The notes under the pieces are model-generated. The model searched no databases and was not told where the DNA came from. It worked only from the letters and a program-made list of their open reading frames with translations. Made by a program: the position numbers and the translations under genes. A DNA stretch of 64,000 nucleotides, taken from Streptomyces capitiformicae (GTDB taxonomy: Bacteria > Actinomycetota > Actinomycetes > Streptomycetales > Streptomycetaceae). Shown here in pieces: positions 52,000 to 60,664 of this stretch (within the stretch, counting starts at the first letter, position 1; each line of letters begins with the position of its first letter). The stretch spans positions 1 through 64,000 of the forward strand of contig NZ_CP022161.1 in assembly GCF_002214185.1 (NCBI RefSeq), given 5' to 3'.

Positions 52000-52983
52000 A
52001 TGGAAGAACGCGTATTCGGTAGGTCGGGTCACCAGGCATCCGTCGTCGGTCTCGGCACATGGCAGCTCGGCGCCGACTGGGGAGACGTCGACGACAAGGA
52101 AGCCCTGGCGGTGCTGGAGGCGGCGGTCGAGTCGGGGGTGACCTTCTTCGACACGGCCGATGTGTACGGGGACGGGCGCAGCGAGCAGACCATCGCCACG
52201 TTCCTGCGCACCAGGCCCGAGCTCGATGTCTTCGTCGCGACGAAGATGGGCCGTCGCATGGACCAGATCCCCGAGAACTATGTCCTCGACAACTTCCGGG
52301 CCTGGAACGACCGGTCCCGGCGCAACCTCGGCGTGGACCGTCTCGACCTGGTCCAGCTGCACTGCCCGCCGACGCCGGTCTATTCGTCGGACGAGGTGTT
52401 CGACGCCCTGGACACCCTCGTGGCGGAGGAGCGCATCGCCGCGTACGGCGTCAGCGTGGAGTCCTGCGCCGAGGCGCTGACGGCGATCGCCCGGCCGAAC
52501 GTGGCGAGCGTGCAGATCATCCTGAACCCGTTCCGTATGAAGCCGCTGCTGGACGTGCTCCCGGCGGCCGAGAAGGCGGGCGTCGCGATCATCGCCCGGG
52601 TGCCGCTGGCCTCCGGGCTGCTGTCGGGCAAGTACACCAAGGACACGGTGTTCGCCGAGAACGACCATCGCACGTACAACCGGCACGGTGAGTCCTTCGA
52701 CCAGGGCGAGACCTTCTCGGGCGTCGACTACGAGACGGGTGTCGAGGCCGCGGTCGAGTTCGCCGCGCTCGCCCCCGAGGGGTTCACCCCGGCTCAGCTG
52801 GCGCTGCGCTGGATCATTCAGCTGCCGGGTGTCACGACCGTGATCCCCGGTGCCCGTACGCCCGAGCAGGCGCGGGCCAACGCGGCCGCCGCCGCGCTTC
52901 CGGCCCTGTCCGACGAGACCCTGACGGCGATCCGGGATCTGTACGACCGCCGTGTCAAGGAGCAGGTTGAGGGCCGCTGGTAG
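52000..52983 (+). CDS. Aldo/keto reductase
   Basis: 327 residues from ATG 52000. The family motifs are GLGTWQLG near the start, FFDTADVYGDGRSE (catalytic Asp and Tyr region), VATKMGRRM (catalytic Lys), LVQLHCPP (catalytic His), YGVSVESCAEA, VQIILNPF, and the NADPH-binding end TTVIPGARTPEQARANA. All tetrad residues appear present, so an active NADPH-dependent carbonyl reductase is expected. The substrate is unknown. The ribosome site is weak (AGGTGA about 11 bases before ATG), with the 26-bp repeats directly upstream. A perfect bidirectional hairpin ends the gene. Confidence 0.9.
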   Translation: MEERVFGRSGHQASVVGLGTWQLGADWGDVDDKEALAVLEAAVESGVTFFDTADVYGDGRSEQTIATFLRTRPELDVFVATKMGRRMDQIPENYVLDNFRAWNDRSRRNLGVDRLDLVQLHCPPTPVYSSDEVFDALDTLVAEERIAAYGVSVESCAEALTAIARPNVASVQIILNPFRMKPLLDVLPAAEKAGVAIIARVPLASGLLSGKYTKDTVFAENDHRTYNRHGESFDQGETFSGVDYETGVEAAVEFAALAPEGFTPAQLALRWIIQLPGVTTVIPGARTPEQARANAAAAALPALSDETLTAIRDLYDRRVKEQVEGRW

Positions 52984-53028
52984 GGCCTGAGGTCCCGTCG
53001 CCCCGGGTACGGTCCTGTTCTCACGGAC

Positions 53029-53063
53029 GCGGGGGAAGCCGCCGGTCGGGCGGCTTCCCCCGC
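53029..53063. terminator. Perfect 15-bp bidirectional hairpin
   Basis: GCGGGGGAAGCCGCC (53029-53043) is exactly complementary to 53049-53063 with a five-base loop. It lies 45 bases past the aldo/keto reductase stop and 23 bases past the end of the convergent small gene. Confidence 0.85.
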
Positions 53064-53086
53064 GTCGCCTTCGCGTCGCGGGCGAG

Positions 53087-53563
53087 TCAGATGCGTCCGC
53101 CGGTGAGCCGGGTGAGCGGGCCGTGCACATGGCGCTCGGCACGCCGGCCTGCCACGTAGGAGGCGGCGGTGAGTGCGGTCAGGCCCGCGCCGACGCCCGC
53201 TGCGACGAGCTTGCGGTGGGCGATGGCGGTCACGGCCGTCCGGGCGGTGGCCGCGACCTGGCCGGAGGCCTGGACGAGCGCGTGGCGGCCTGCCTCGACG
53301 CCCTTGACCGCGCTGTGCACGGCGCTGCTCATGGTGTCGGCCGCGTGCTTGGTCGTGTCGGCCGCGCGTTCGGCGCCGGCTTCGGCGGCCGACGCCGCGT
53401 CATCCACCTTGATCGAGGCCGTCTTCGCGGACTCCGTGGCGGGGGCCGTCGCCTTGTCCGTGGTCCTGCGGGCCGTCGCCTTGTCCGTGGCCCTGCGGGC
53501 CTTGGCCGCGGCCGTCCCGGCGGATGAGGAATTCTCGTTGGGTTCCTTGTTCGTTCGATTCAT
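53087..53563 (-). CDS. Small Ala/Lys/Thr-rich protein with C-terminal helix, function unknown
   Basis: 158 residues from ATG 53563 (MNRTNKEPNENSSS). The first two thirds are low complexity and helix-prone, with an imperfect repeat of ARRATDKATARRTTDKATA type, split as ARRATDKATA and RRTTDKATA. Then comes an alanine-rich region with regular spacing like apolipoprotein or phasin-type helices. A hydrophobic C-terminal stretch (KLVAAGVGAGLTALTAASYVAG) could sit in a membrane and is followed by a basic end. I do not recognise a family. Codon quality supports real coding sequence. Confidence 0.6.
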   Translation of the reverse strand: MNRTNKEPNENSSSAGTAAAKARRATDKATARRTTDKATAPATESAKTASIKVDDAASAAEAGAERAADTTKHAADTMSSAVHSAVKGVEAGRHALVQASGQVAATARTAVTAIAHRKLVAAGVGAGLTALTAASYVAGRRAERHVHGPLTRLTGGRI

Positions 53564-53720
53564 GGCAACCGCGTTGCCGTTCGCCGCCTCGGCAAACCCC
53601 TCGCGTCGCCGCCCCGTTCGAACGGCCGGGCCGCGCCCCTGCCCCGCCCTCCCCCGCCGTCCGCCCAAGCGCCCGCATGGCATAAGATCGCTTTATGAGG
53701 TCATAGACCCGACCCCGGTA

Positions 53721-53739
53721 CCTGGTAAGGCTTACCTTA
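53721..53739 (+). promoter_or_regulatory. Iron box (DmdR/IdeR-type operator)
   Basis: CCTGGTAAGGCTTACCTTA matches 16 of 19 positions of the actinobacterial iron box consensus TWAGGTWAGSCTWACCTWA; only the first three bases differ. It lies 50 bases before the ferredoxin-NADP reductase start, at a place suited to promoter overlap. DmdR or IdeR with Fe(II) would repress here. Confidence 0.65.
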
Positions 53740-53789
53740 GTTTAGGGTTGCCGTCGAGTCGCTTGCCTCTACTCGAAGGGAACCTCAAC

Positions 53790-55154
53790 ATGCCCCGCCC
53801 TCTGCGGGTAGCCATTGTCGGTGCCGGACCCGCCGGGATCTACGCCGCCGACGCGCTGCTGAAGTCCGACGTGGCCACCGAGCCCGGAGTGTCCATCGAC
53901 CTCTTCGAGCGGATGCCCGCCCCGTTCGGACTGATCCGTTACGGCGTGGCCCCCGACCACCCCCGCATCAAGGGCATCATCACGGCCCTGCACCAGGTGC
54001 TCGACAAGCCGCAGATCCGTCTCTTCGGCAACGTCGACTACCCGACGGACATCAACCTGGACGACCTGCGCGCGTTCTACGACGCCGTGATCTTCTCCAC
54101 GGGCGCCACGGCCGACCGCTCGCTCGACATCCCCGGCATCGACCTCGACGGCTCGTACGGCGCGGCCGACTTCGTCTCCTGGTACGACGGCCACCCCGAC
54201 GTCCCGCGCACCTGGCCGCTGGAGGCGGAGAAGGTCGCCGTCCTCGGTGTCGGCAATGTCGCCCTCGACGTGGCCCGCATCCTCGCCAAGACGGCGGACG
54301 AGCTGCTGCCGACCGAGATCCCGCCGAACGTCTACGACGGGCTCAAGGCCAACAAGGCCCTGGAGGTCCACGTCTTCGGCCGCCGTGGCCCGGCACAGGC
54401 GAAGTTCAGCCCTATGGAGCTGCGGGAGCTGGACCACTCCCCCAACATCGAGGTCATCGTCGACCCCGAGGACATCGACTACGACGACGGCTCGATCGCG
54501 ACCCGGCGCGGCAACAAGCAGGCCGACATGGTCGCCAAGACCCTGGAGAACTGGGCGATCCGCGACGTCGGCGACCGCCCGCACAAGCTGTTCCTGCACT
54601 TCTTCGAGTCGCCCACCGAGATCCTCGGCGAGGACGGCAAGGTCGTCGGCCTGCGCACCGAGCGCACCGCCCTCGACGGCACCGGCAACGTCAAGGGCAC
54701 CGGCGAGTTCAAGGACTGGGACGTCACCGGGATCTACCGCGCGGTCGGCTACCTCTCGGACAAGCTGCCCAAGCTGCCCTGGGACGTCGAGTCGGGCACC
54801 GTGCCGGACGAGGGCGGCCGGGTCATCGAGGAGACCGGCGCGCACCTGCAGTCGATGTACGTCACCGGGTGGATCCGGCGCGGCCCCGTGGGCCTCATCG
54901 GCCACACCAAGGGCGACGCCAACGAGACGGTCTCCAACCTGCTGGACGACTTCGCGAACGGCCGGCTGCACGAGCCCAGTGCCCCGGCGCCGGAGGCCGT
55001 GGACGCGTTCTTCGCGGAGCGGGACGTCCGCTTCACGACGTGGGAGGGCTGGTACAAGCTCGACGCCGCCGAGAAGGCGCTGGGTGAGCCGCAGGGGCGT
55101 GAGCGCGTGAAGATCGTGGAGCGGGAGGACATGCTGCGGTCCAGCGGAGCGTAA
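53790..55154 (+). CDS. fprA: Ferredoxin-NADP+ reductase (FprA type)
   Basis: 454 residues from ATG 53790 (GAAGGGA upstream). The opening LRVAIVGAGPAGIYAADALL is the FAD dinucleotide motif, split LRVAIVGAGP and AGIYAADALL. The family signature FERMPAPFGLIRYGVAPDHP follows, then the NADP-binding VAVLGVGNVALDVARIL, FGRRGPAQAKFSPMELREL, and the C-terminal YVTGWIRRGPVGLIGHTKGDA. This set is characteristic of adrenodoxin-reductase-like FprA enzymes that pass electrons from NADPH to ferredoxins for P450s and other acceptors. An iron box sits in the promoter, suggesting induction under iron limitation. A hairpin with the stop codon in its loop follows. Confidence 0.93.
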   Translation: MPRPLRVAIVGAGPAGIYAADALLKSDVATEPGVSIDLFERMPAPFGLIRYGVAPDHPRIKGIITALHQVLDKPQIRLFGNVDYPTDINLDDLRAFYDAVIFSTGATADRSLDIPGIDLDGSYGAADFVSWYDGHPDVPRTWPLEAEKVAVLGVGNVALDVARILAKTADELLPTEIPPNVYDGLKANKALEVHVFGRRGPAQAKFSPMELRELDHSPNIEVIVDPEDIDYDDGSIATRRGNKQADMVAKTLENWAIRDVGDRPHKLFLHFFESPTEILGEDGKVVGLRTERTALDGTGNVKGTGEFKDWDVTGIYRAVGYLSDKLPKLPWDVESGTVPDEGGRVIEETGAHLQSMYVTGWIRRGPVGLIGHTKGDANETVSNLLDDFANGRLHEPSAPAPEAVDAFFAERDVRFTTWEGWYKLDAAEKALGEPQGRERVKIVEREDMLRSSGA

Positions 55155-55164
55155 GCGCTCCGCT
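55143..55164. terminator. Hairpin with the stop codon in its loop
   Basis: AGCGGAGCG (55143-55151) pairs with CGCTCCGCT (55156-55164). The TAA stop of the ferredoxin reductase lies in the loop. Confidence 0.5.
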
Positions 55165-55205
55165 TGAGGCGCCGTGTTGTTCGGGGGACTGCGGGATGTT
55201 GTTCG

Positions 55206-55277
55206 GCTGCGGGTTCGTCGTGGCTGGTCGCGCTCACGCGGCGGAGCCGCATATGGGCAACGCCCCGCGCCCCTGAA
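55206..55277. repeat. Likely copy of a Streptomyces interspersed intergenic repeat
   Basis: The phrases GGCTGCGGGTTCGTCGTGGC, then TGGTCGCGC, CGGCGGAGCCGCATAT and GCCCCGCGCCCCT occur in this order in a spacer. I recall this string as a widespread non-coding repeat between Streptomyces genes. It contains a small CGGC/GCCG hairpin. No gene is seen in 55165-55341. Confidence 0.5.
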
Positions 55278-55341
55278 GATCTGCGGCCGGGCGGCAGCAG
55301 CAAGGCGCCGTCGGCCGCTCTTGAAGGAATAAGCTCGGCAG

Positions 55342-55962
55342 ATGGCCAAGTACTACGACGTGCACCCCGACAATCCGCAGCCGCGTGCCATCGGTCAGGT
55401 GGCCGACAGCATCCGTCAGGGTGGGCTCATCGCGTATCCGACGGACTCCTGCTTCGCGCTGGGATGCCAGCTGGGCAGCCGGGACGGCATCGAGCGGATC
55501 CGGGTGATCCGGCAGCTCGACGACCGTCACCACTTCACCCTCGTGTGCGAGAACTTCGCGCAGCTGGGCCAGTTCGTGCATGTCGACAACGACGTGTTCC
55601 GCGCCGTCAAGGCGTCGACGCCCGGCAGTTACACCTTCATCCTCCCCGCGACCAGGGAGGTGCCCCGCAAACTGCTCCACCCGAAGAAGCGGACGGTCGG
55701 GGTGCGTATCCCCGACCACCGGGTGGCCCAGGCCCTGCTCGCCGAACTGGGTGAGCCGCTTGTCTCCAGCACGCTGCTGCTGCCCGACGAGGAGGAGCCA
55801 CTGACGCAGGGCTGGGAGATCAAGGAGCGGCTCGATCACCAGGTCGACGCCGTGGTGGACTCCGGGGACTGCGGCACCGAGCCGACGACCGTCATCGACT
55901 TCTCCAGTGGCGAGGCCGAGATCATCCGCAAGGGCGCGGGCGACACCTCACGGTTCGAGTGA
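55342..55962 (+). CDS. YrdC/Sua5/YciO-type protein (threonylcarbamoyl-AMP synthase family)
   Basis: 206 residues from ATG 55342. The family motifs are GGLIAYPTDSCFALGCQ near the start, where standard Sua5/YrdC has YPTDT, then KxR-like RIRVIRQLDDRHHFTLVCENF (split as RIRVIRQLDD and RHHFTLVCENF), SYTFILPATREVP, KRTVGVRIPDH, and LVSSTLLLP. The opening residues and the lack of the C-terminal Sua5 domain place it nearer YciO than the essential TsaC. The role in tRNA t6A synthesis is therefore possible but not certain; YciO paralogs may bind nucleotides or RNA for other ends. Confidence 0.85.
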   Translation: MAKYYDVHPDNPQPRAIGQVADSIRQGGLIAYPTDSCFALGCQLGSRDGIERIRVIRQLDDRHHFTLVCENFAQLGQFVHVDNDVFRAVKASTPGSYTFILPATREVPRKLLHPKKRTVGVRIPDHRVAQALLAELGEPLVSSTLLLPDEEEPLTQGWEIKERLDHQVDAVVDSGDCGTEPTTVIDFSSGEAEIIRKGAGDTSRFE

Positions 55963-55980
55963 CCCGTCACCGTGGCGGGC

Positions 55981-57006
55981 TCAGGTCTGCCGCAGCGGGT
56001 CGTACTCCTCCGCGCTCAGGCCGAAGGTCCAGGCCACTCCCTCCCGGGCCGTGCGTGTCGTCGGTGGCACCCGGAGCCAGTACGTGCGGCTCGTGCCGTC
56101 CGGCTCCGGGGTGGAGTTGACCACCTCGACCATCACCGCGTCCTCGTCGCCGGGCAGTTCTATGCGCCAGAGGACGCCCGTCTCGTCGCGGTGTACGGGC
56201 CTCGCCCCGGATTTCTCCAGATAGCGGTCGTAGCCGTAGTACTCCAACATCACGCGGCGCAGTTCGGCGTTCTCCTCGTTACGGATCCGCTCGGGTGTCA
56301 ACGTGTCGAGGCTGTCGAGGAACTCACCGGGTACGGGCAGTCCACGCCAGGCGTGCAGGGCGAAGCCGTCGGAGTAGGCGAGCGCCGGGCCGTCGCCGCG
56401 GTCGAGGCGGCCGGCCTCGTCGCGATGGAGCTGAGTGGGTCGTTCGGTGATGATCGCGACGTTCTCGTACGGCCACCACCAGCCCGCTGTGCGGGCCACC
56501 TCGGTCAGGCCGTCGAGACCGGAGGCGGTGTCGAGGGCGGAGAGCCAGGCCGCGTCGTGCTGGCCGAGGACGGCGTCCAGAAGGAGGAGCCGGATCCGGG
56601 TTTCCGCCTTCCGGTCGTCGGGGGCCAGGGCCTCGACGATGCCGGTGCGGACACGGTCGACGAGCGGGCGGGTCGTCTCCCACAGGTCGGCGCCGGCCGT
56701 CCGCCAGTGATCGCTCCAGCCCGTGGGGCCCAAGCGGGTGTGCAGTCGGGCGCGTTCGGCGGCGACGGGTCTGGTGCGGACCGCGTCACGGACGCTCGGC
56801 CCCGTCGGCGGCAGGGCCTCGGCGTCTTCCGCCGGCCCGCCCGACAGCAGGCGTACCGCCTCCAGCGGTGAGCGGGCCCACACGATCCTCCCGGGCTCCC
56901 GCAGCCCCGCCCGCTGGTACGCGAGACGCACGCCCGCTTCAGCGCGTGCCCGGTCGCCCGGTCCTGTGGCGGCCGCCACCGCGCGCCAACTCGTCTGTTC
57001 CGTCAC
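55981..57006 (-). CDS. DUF6745-like protein
   Basis: 341 residues from GTG 57006 with GAGGAGAA upstream. Soluble and rich in charged residues and tryptophan. Visible features are GWWWPYENVAIITERPTQLHRDEAGRL with GDGPALAYSDGFALHAWRGLPVP, quoted as pieces, and MLEYYGYDRYLEKSGARPVHRDETG. This text is typical of the DUF6745 domain as I recall it, a family of unknown function often next to leucine-rich proteins. It is preceded by the small GEVTGHAHA gene (57-base gap) and lies divergent from the STM4015-type LRR gene, so the three may belong to one system. Confidence 0.75.
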   Translation of the reverse strand: MTEQTSWRAVAAATGPGDRARAEAGVRLAYQRAGLREPGRIVWARSPLEAVRLLSGGPAEDAEALPPTGPSVRDAVRTRPVAAERARLHTRLGPTGWSDHWRTAGADLWETTRPLVDRVRTGIVEALAPDDRKAETRIRLLLLDAVLGQHDAAWLSALDTASGLDGLTEVARTAGWWWPYENVAIITERPTQLHRDEAGRLDRGDGPALAYSDGFALHAWRGLPVPGEFLDSLDTLTPERIRNEENAELRRVMLEYYGYDRYLEKSGARPVHRDETGVLWRIELPGDEDAVMVEVVNSTPEPDGTSRTYWLRVPPTTRTAREGVAWTFGLSAEEYDPLRQT

Positions 57007-57063
57007 GCCGTTTCTCCTCGTCGTCCTGTGCCTCGTGCCTGTACCTCGTGTCGGCCCGCGGGC

Positions 57064-57390
57064 TCAGTCCGCGACGATCCGGACCGAGCCCGGTACGTAC
57101 TCGCGCTGGCGTATGACCCGGTACCAGCCCTTCGGCAGGGAGATGGCCGCGTGCTCCTCGTGGACGACGCGGGCGCCCTCCGGCACGTGCAGCAGCATCG
57201 GCCCGAAGGCGTCCGTCTCGCGGATCAGCCGGCCCGGGCCGACCACGGCGTGTGCGTGCCCCGTGACCTCGCCGAGAGCGAGGACGAGTCGGCCACGGCG
57301 GTCGCGCGGTTCCGACGTGGCGTCAAATGCGGTGTCGGGCACGGCGCTCTCGGCCAGCGGCGCGATGAGGACGTCTCCTTGCCGGTACAT
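57064..57390 (-). CDS. Small conserved protein with GEVTGHAHA motif
   Basis: 108 residues from ATG 57390, with an excellent ribosome site (GGGAGGGAG). It begins MYRQGDVLIAPL and contains GRLVLALGEVTGHAHAVVG, then a compact beta-rich end (LHVPEGARVVHEEHAAI, GWYRVIRQREY). The same opening and the GEVTGHAHA motif occur, as I recall, in small uncharacterised proteins of bacteria and phages. His residues in GHAHA and HEEH could bind a metal. It is upstream of, and likely co-transcribed with, the DUF6745 gene. Confidence 0.75.
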   Translation of the reverse strand: MYRQGDVLIAPLAESAVPDTAFDATSEPRDRRGRLVLALGEVTGHAHAVVGPGRLIRETDAFGPMLLHVPEGARVVHEEHAAISLPKGWYRVIRQREYVPGSVRIVAD

Positions 57391-57628
57391 GGGTCTCCCT
57401 CCCGTCGGGCACTCGCTGTGCCACGAAAGGACCGTAGAGGCAGGCACTGACAATCGCCCCGCACGCGGTGGCCGTCCACAGGAAGAGGGGTCCGCCGATC
57501 GCGTTGTCAGTGAGGCTTGGTAGAACTCCCCTACCCGGCGGCGCTGTGTGCGCTCCGGGTTCGACGGGCGGGTACGGGCACGGGCTCGGGGCCGGCACAG
57601 GGACAGGGAACGAAGGGGCGGGGCGCAC

Positions 57629-58597
57629 ATGACCATCGGGAGCCATCTGGAGGAGTTCCACGACCTGCCGGTCCGTGTTTTCCCCAGCTCCGTGAAGGGC
57701 CCGAAGGGCGCCGCGCAGCTGCCGGCTCCCGAGTCGGTGGCGTGGCGCGTCGGCGTGTCGGCGTACGAGAGCGACGAGGCGTGGGAGGAGGCGTTCGCCC
57801 GGTTCCTCGCCTCCGTCGACACCACGAAGGTGCGGGCGCTGGTGGTGGGTGCCTGGAGCGACGCGTACGACAGCGGCCCCGAGCCGGTGATCGAGGCGCT
57901 GGTGGCGGCGAAGGACCGGCTGCCCGCGCTGCGGGGACTGTTCCTCGGCGACATCGTGATGGAGGAGTGCGAGATCTCCTGGATCAACCAGGGCGATGTG
58001 AGCCCACTGCTGAACACCTTCACGGCGTTGGAGGAGTTCGGGGTGCGCGGCGGCAGCGGGCTCGGTTTCCCCGCGCTGCGCCACGAGCGGCTGCGGAAGC
58101 TGACGGTCGAGACCGGTGGCATGCCCGCCGAGGCGGTGCGCGGTGTGGCGGCCTGTGAGCTGCCGGCCCTGGTCCACCTGGACCTGTGGCTGGGCACCGA
58201 CGAGTACGGCGGTGACTCCGAGGTAGCCGATCTGGCGCCGATCCTGGCGGGCACCCGGCTGCCGGCTCTCAAGCATCTGGCGCTGCGCAACAGCGAGATG
58301 CAGGACGACATCTGCACGGCGTTGGCCTCCGCCCCGGTGGTGGCCCGCCTCGACGTCCTCGACGTGTCGATGGGCGTCCTGACCGACGACGGGGCGACCG
58401 CGCTGCTCACGGGACAGCCGCTGACCCACCTCACGACGCTGGACCTGCACCACAACTACCTGAGCGCGGAGATACGCGACCGGCTGAGGGACTCCCTGGA
58501 GGCCGAGGGCGTACAGGTCGATGTCGATCCGGACGACGCAGAGCAGGACGAGGAGGACGACGGCACGGTGTGGCGCTTCGTCGCGGTGGGCGAGTAG
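57629..58597 (+). CDS. STM4015 family leucine-rich-repeat protein
   Basis: 322 residues from ATG 57629 (AAGGGGCGGGG upstream). After an N-terminal part (SHLEEFHDLPVRVFP, AYESDEAWEEAFARFLASVD) the second half is a leucine-rich repeat array with strand motifs such as LPALVHLDLWLG, LPALKHLALRNS, RLDVLDVSMG and HLTTLDLHHNYLS. The tail is very acidic (DPDDAEQDEEDDG). This matches the STM4015 family as I know it by name. It is the first gene of the plus-strand STM4015-4014-4013-4012-4011 run. A protein-binding or scaffold role for the system is an inference from the repeat fold. Confidence 0.85.
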   Translation: MTIGSHLEEFHDLPVRVFPSSVKGPKGAAQLPAPESVAWRVGVSAYESDEAWEEAFARFLASVDTTKVRALVVGAWSDAYDSGPEPVIEALVAAKDRLPALRGLFLGDIVMEECEISWINQGDVSPLLNTFTALEEFGVRGGSGLGFPALRHERLRKLTVETGGMPAEAVRGVAACELPALVHLDLWLGTDEYGGDSEVADLAPILAGTRLPALKHLALRNSEMQDDICTALASAPVVARLDVLDVSMGVLTDDGATALLTGQPLTHLTTLDLHHNYLSAEIRDRLRDSLEAEGVQVDVDPDDAEQDEEDDGTVWRFVAVGE

Positions 58598-58638
58598 CGG
58601 CGCGGGGGGTTCGGGGGTTTCGAGTGAGGGGGGTCGGT

Positions 58639-59811
58639 GTGTCCGGTGGGACCGGTGCGGGTGCGGGGCCCGGGCCGTACAGGTGGGTGGTCGTCGGCAA
58701 CGGGGAGAACCGGCGGGTCGGGCTGTTCGTCGCGGCGGCGCGGGCGGCCGGGGTCGGCACGCCGCGGGTCGTCGAGTGGCGGGACGTGCTGCGCGACGGC
58801 GGCCATGAGTTCGCCGACGACGAGGTCGTACGGCTGGACTCGCCCGGGGAGGACGCCGAGGTGGACCGGCGCTTGCGCGGCGTCGACGATCCGACGCGTG
58901 TGGAGGGGTCGGCCACCTGGTACGCCCGTTTCCTGGATGCCGTCCGGTCGTTGCGTGGCGGGGTGCGGCTGGACGATCCGGACGATCTGGCGGTGCTGTT
59001 CGACAAGCGGCTGTGCCATGCCCGGCTCGACGCGACGGGCGTCCCGGTGCCGCCGTCGCCGACCTCGGGCGGTGTGCTGGCGGTGCGGGGCTGGGACGAC
59101 GTACGGGCGGCGATGCGGGAGCACGGCATGCCGCGTGTCTTCGTGAAACCGGCGCACGGGTCCTCCGCGTCCGGGGTCCTCGCCGTCGAGTCGTCGGCGA
59201 GCGGGCGGATCAGGGCCACGACCTCGGTCGAGGTGGCCGCGGACGGGCGGCTCCATGCCCCGCCGCGGCTGCACAACTCGCTGCGGGTCCGCCGGTACAC
59301 CGACGAGGGGGAGATCGCCGGCATCGTCGACGCCCTCGCGCCCGACGGGTTGCACATCGAGCGCTGGCTGCCGAAGGCGTCCGCCCAGGGCAGGTCGGCC
59401 GATCTGCGGGTCCTGGTCGTGGCGGGCCGCGCGACGCACGCCGTCGTGCGCACCAGCCGGTTCCCCATGACGAACCTCCATCTCGGCGGGGCGCGCGGCG
59501 ATCTGGCGTCGGTCGTCGACGCGGCGGGCGACCGCTGGCGGCAGGCGCTCGACATCTGTGAGCAGGCGGCGGCCTGTTTCCCCCGCACGCTGTGCGTGGG
59601 CGTCGATCTGCTGCCGGCGATCGGCTGGCGTCGGTTCGCGGTCGGCGAGGTCAACGCCTTCGGAGACCTGCTGCCCCGGCTGACCGGCCTGCCGGGCAGC
59701 CCGGCGGAAGGCCTGGACACGTACGCCGCGCAGATCGCGGCGGTGCGGAGCCAGGTGCTCCCGACGCCCTCGCACGACCCTCGGCCGAGGAAAGACCATG
59801 CACCCTTCTGA
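58639..59811 (+). CDS. STM4014 family ATP-grasp-like protein
   Basis: 390 residues from GTG 58639 (GAGGGGG just upstream; GTG 58624 is an alternative). The sequence has an N-terminal nucleotide-fold segment (YRWVVVGNGENRRVGLFVAA), then LFDKRLCHARLDATGVPVP, RVFVKPAHGSSASGVLAVE (ATP-grasp-type Lys and Gly-rich loop), HIERWLPKASAQGRSADLRVLVV and FAVGEVNAFGDLLPRL (metal/ATP-binding Glu-Asn). These fit the ATP-grasp fold, suggesting an ATP-dependent ligase that forms an amide, ester or thioester bond. The stop overlaps the next gene by 14 bases, so translation is linked. Confidence 0.85.
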   Translation: MSGGTGAGAGPGPYRWVVVGNGENRRVGLFVAAARAAGVGTPRVVEWRDVLRDGGHEFADDEVVRLDSPGEDAEVDRRLRGVDDPTRVEGSATWYARFLDAVRSLRGGVRLDDPDDLAVLFDKRLCHARLDATGVPVPPSPTSGGVLAVRGWDDVRAAMREHGMPRVFVKPAHGSSASGVLAVESSASGRIRATTSVEVAADGRLHAPPRLHNSLRVRRYTDEGEIAGIVDALAPDGLHIERWLPKASAQGRSADLRVLVVAGRATHAVVRTSRFPMTNLHLGGARGDLASVVDAAGDRWRQALDICEQAAACFPRTLCVGVDLLPAIGWRRFAVGEVNAFGDLLPRLTGLPGSPAEGLDTYAAQIAAVRSQVLPTPSHDPRPRKDHAPF

Positions 59812-60664
59812 CACGGCGCCCGCGCCGCCCTTCGAGGCCACCACGCAGCCACCCGACATGAACGAGGTCGTGGGCCGCGACGACCTGCTGCTGCTCACCC
59901 TCGACACCTTGCGGTACGACGTGGCCGTCGAGCTCACGGCGGCCGGCCGGCTGCCGAATCTGGCCGCCCGTCTGCCGGGCGGCACCTGGGAGAGGCGGCA
60001 CGCGCCCGGCAGCTTCACCTATGCGTCGCACCAGGCGATGTTCGCGGGCTTCCTGCCGACCCCGGCGGCGCCCGGACCGCATCCGCGGCTGTTCGCGGGC
60101 CGGTTCGCCGGCAGTGAGACGACCGCGGGGCGCACGTTCGTCTTCGACAGCCCGGACCTGGTGACGGCGCTCGCCGAGCACGGCTATCGCACGGTGTGCA
60201 TCGGCGGTGTCGGCTTCTTCAACAAGCGGGGAGCGCTCGGGAACGTGCTGCCGGGCCTGTTCCAGGAGAGCCATTGGGAGCCGGAGTTCTCGGTGGCGTC
60301 ACCGACGTCCTTCGAGTCACAGGTGGCCCGCGCCGAGCGGGTCGTGGCCGAACTGCCCGCCGAGCAGCGGCTGTTCCTGTTCCTCAACGCCTCGGCGCTG
60401 CACCAGCCCAACTGGTTCCATCTGCCCGGCGCCACCCGCGAGGCGGGCGACAGCCTGGTCACGCACGCGGCCGCCCTGGAGTACATCGACCGGCACATCG
60501 GCCGGCTCTTCGCCGCGATGAGTTCCCGCCGCCGCTGCTTCGCGATCGTCTGCTCCGACCACGGAACCGCGTACGGCGACGACGGATACACCGGGCACCG
60601 GCTCGGCCACGAGACCGTGTGGACCGTCCCCTACAGCCACTTCTTCCTGGAGGCGTCCGCGTGA
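59798..60664 (+). CDS. STM4013/SEN3800 family hydrolase (alkaline phosphatase/sulfatase fold)
   Basis: 288 residues from ATG 59798 (GAGGAAAG upstream, inside the previous gene). The opening RDDLLLLTLDTLRYDVA is the metal-binding Asp-Thr-Leu-Arg-Tyr-Asp motif of alkaline phosphatase/sulfatase-type enzymes. SFTYASHQAMFAGFLP follows at the nucleophile position, and the second metal site is CSDHGTAYGDDGYTGHRLGH. It should hydrolyse or transfer a phosphate, phosphonate or sulfate group. The family name is recalled from curated models. The stop overlaps the next start as GTGA. Confidence 0.85.
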   Translation: MHPSDTAPAPPFEATTQPPDMNEVVGRDDLLLLTLDTLRYDVAVELTAAGRLPNLAARLPGGTWERRHAPGSFTYASHQAMFAGFLPTPAAPGPHPRLFAGRFAGSETTAGRTFVFDSPDLVTALAEHGYRTVCIGGVGFFNKRGALGNVLPGLFQESHWEPEFSVASPTSFESQVARAERVVAELPAEQRLFLFLNASALHQPNWFHLPGATREAGDSLVTHAAALEYIDRHIGRLFAAMSSRRRCFAIVCSDHGTAYGDDGYTGHRLGHETVWTVPYSHFFLEASA

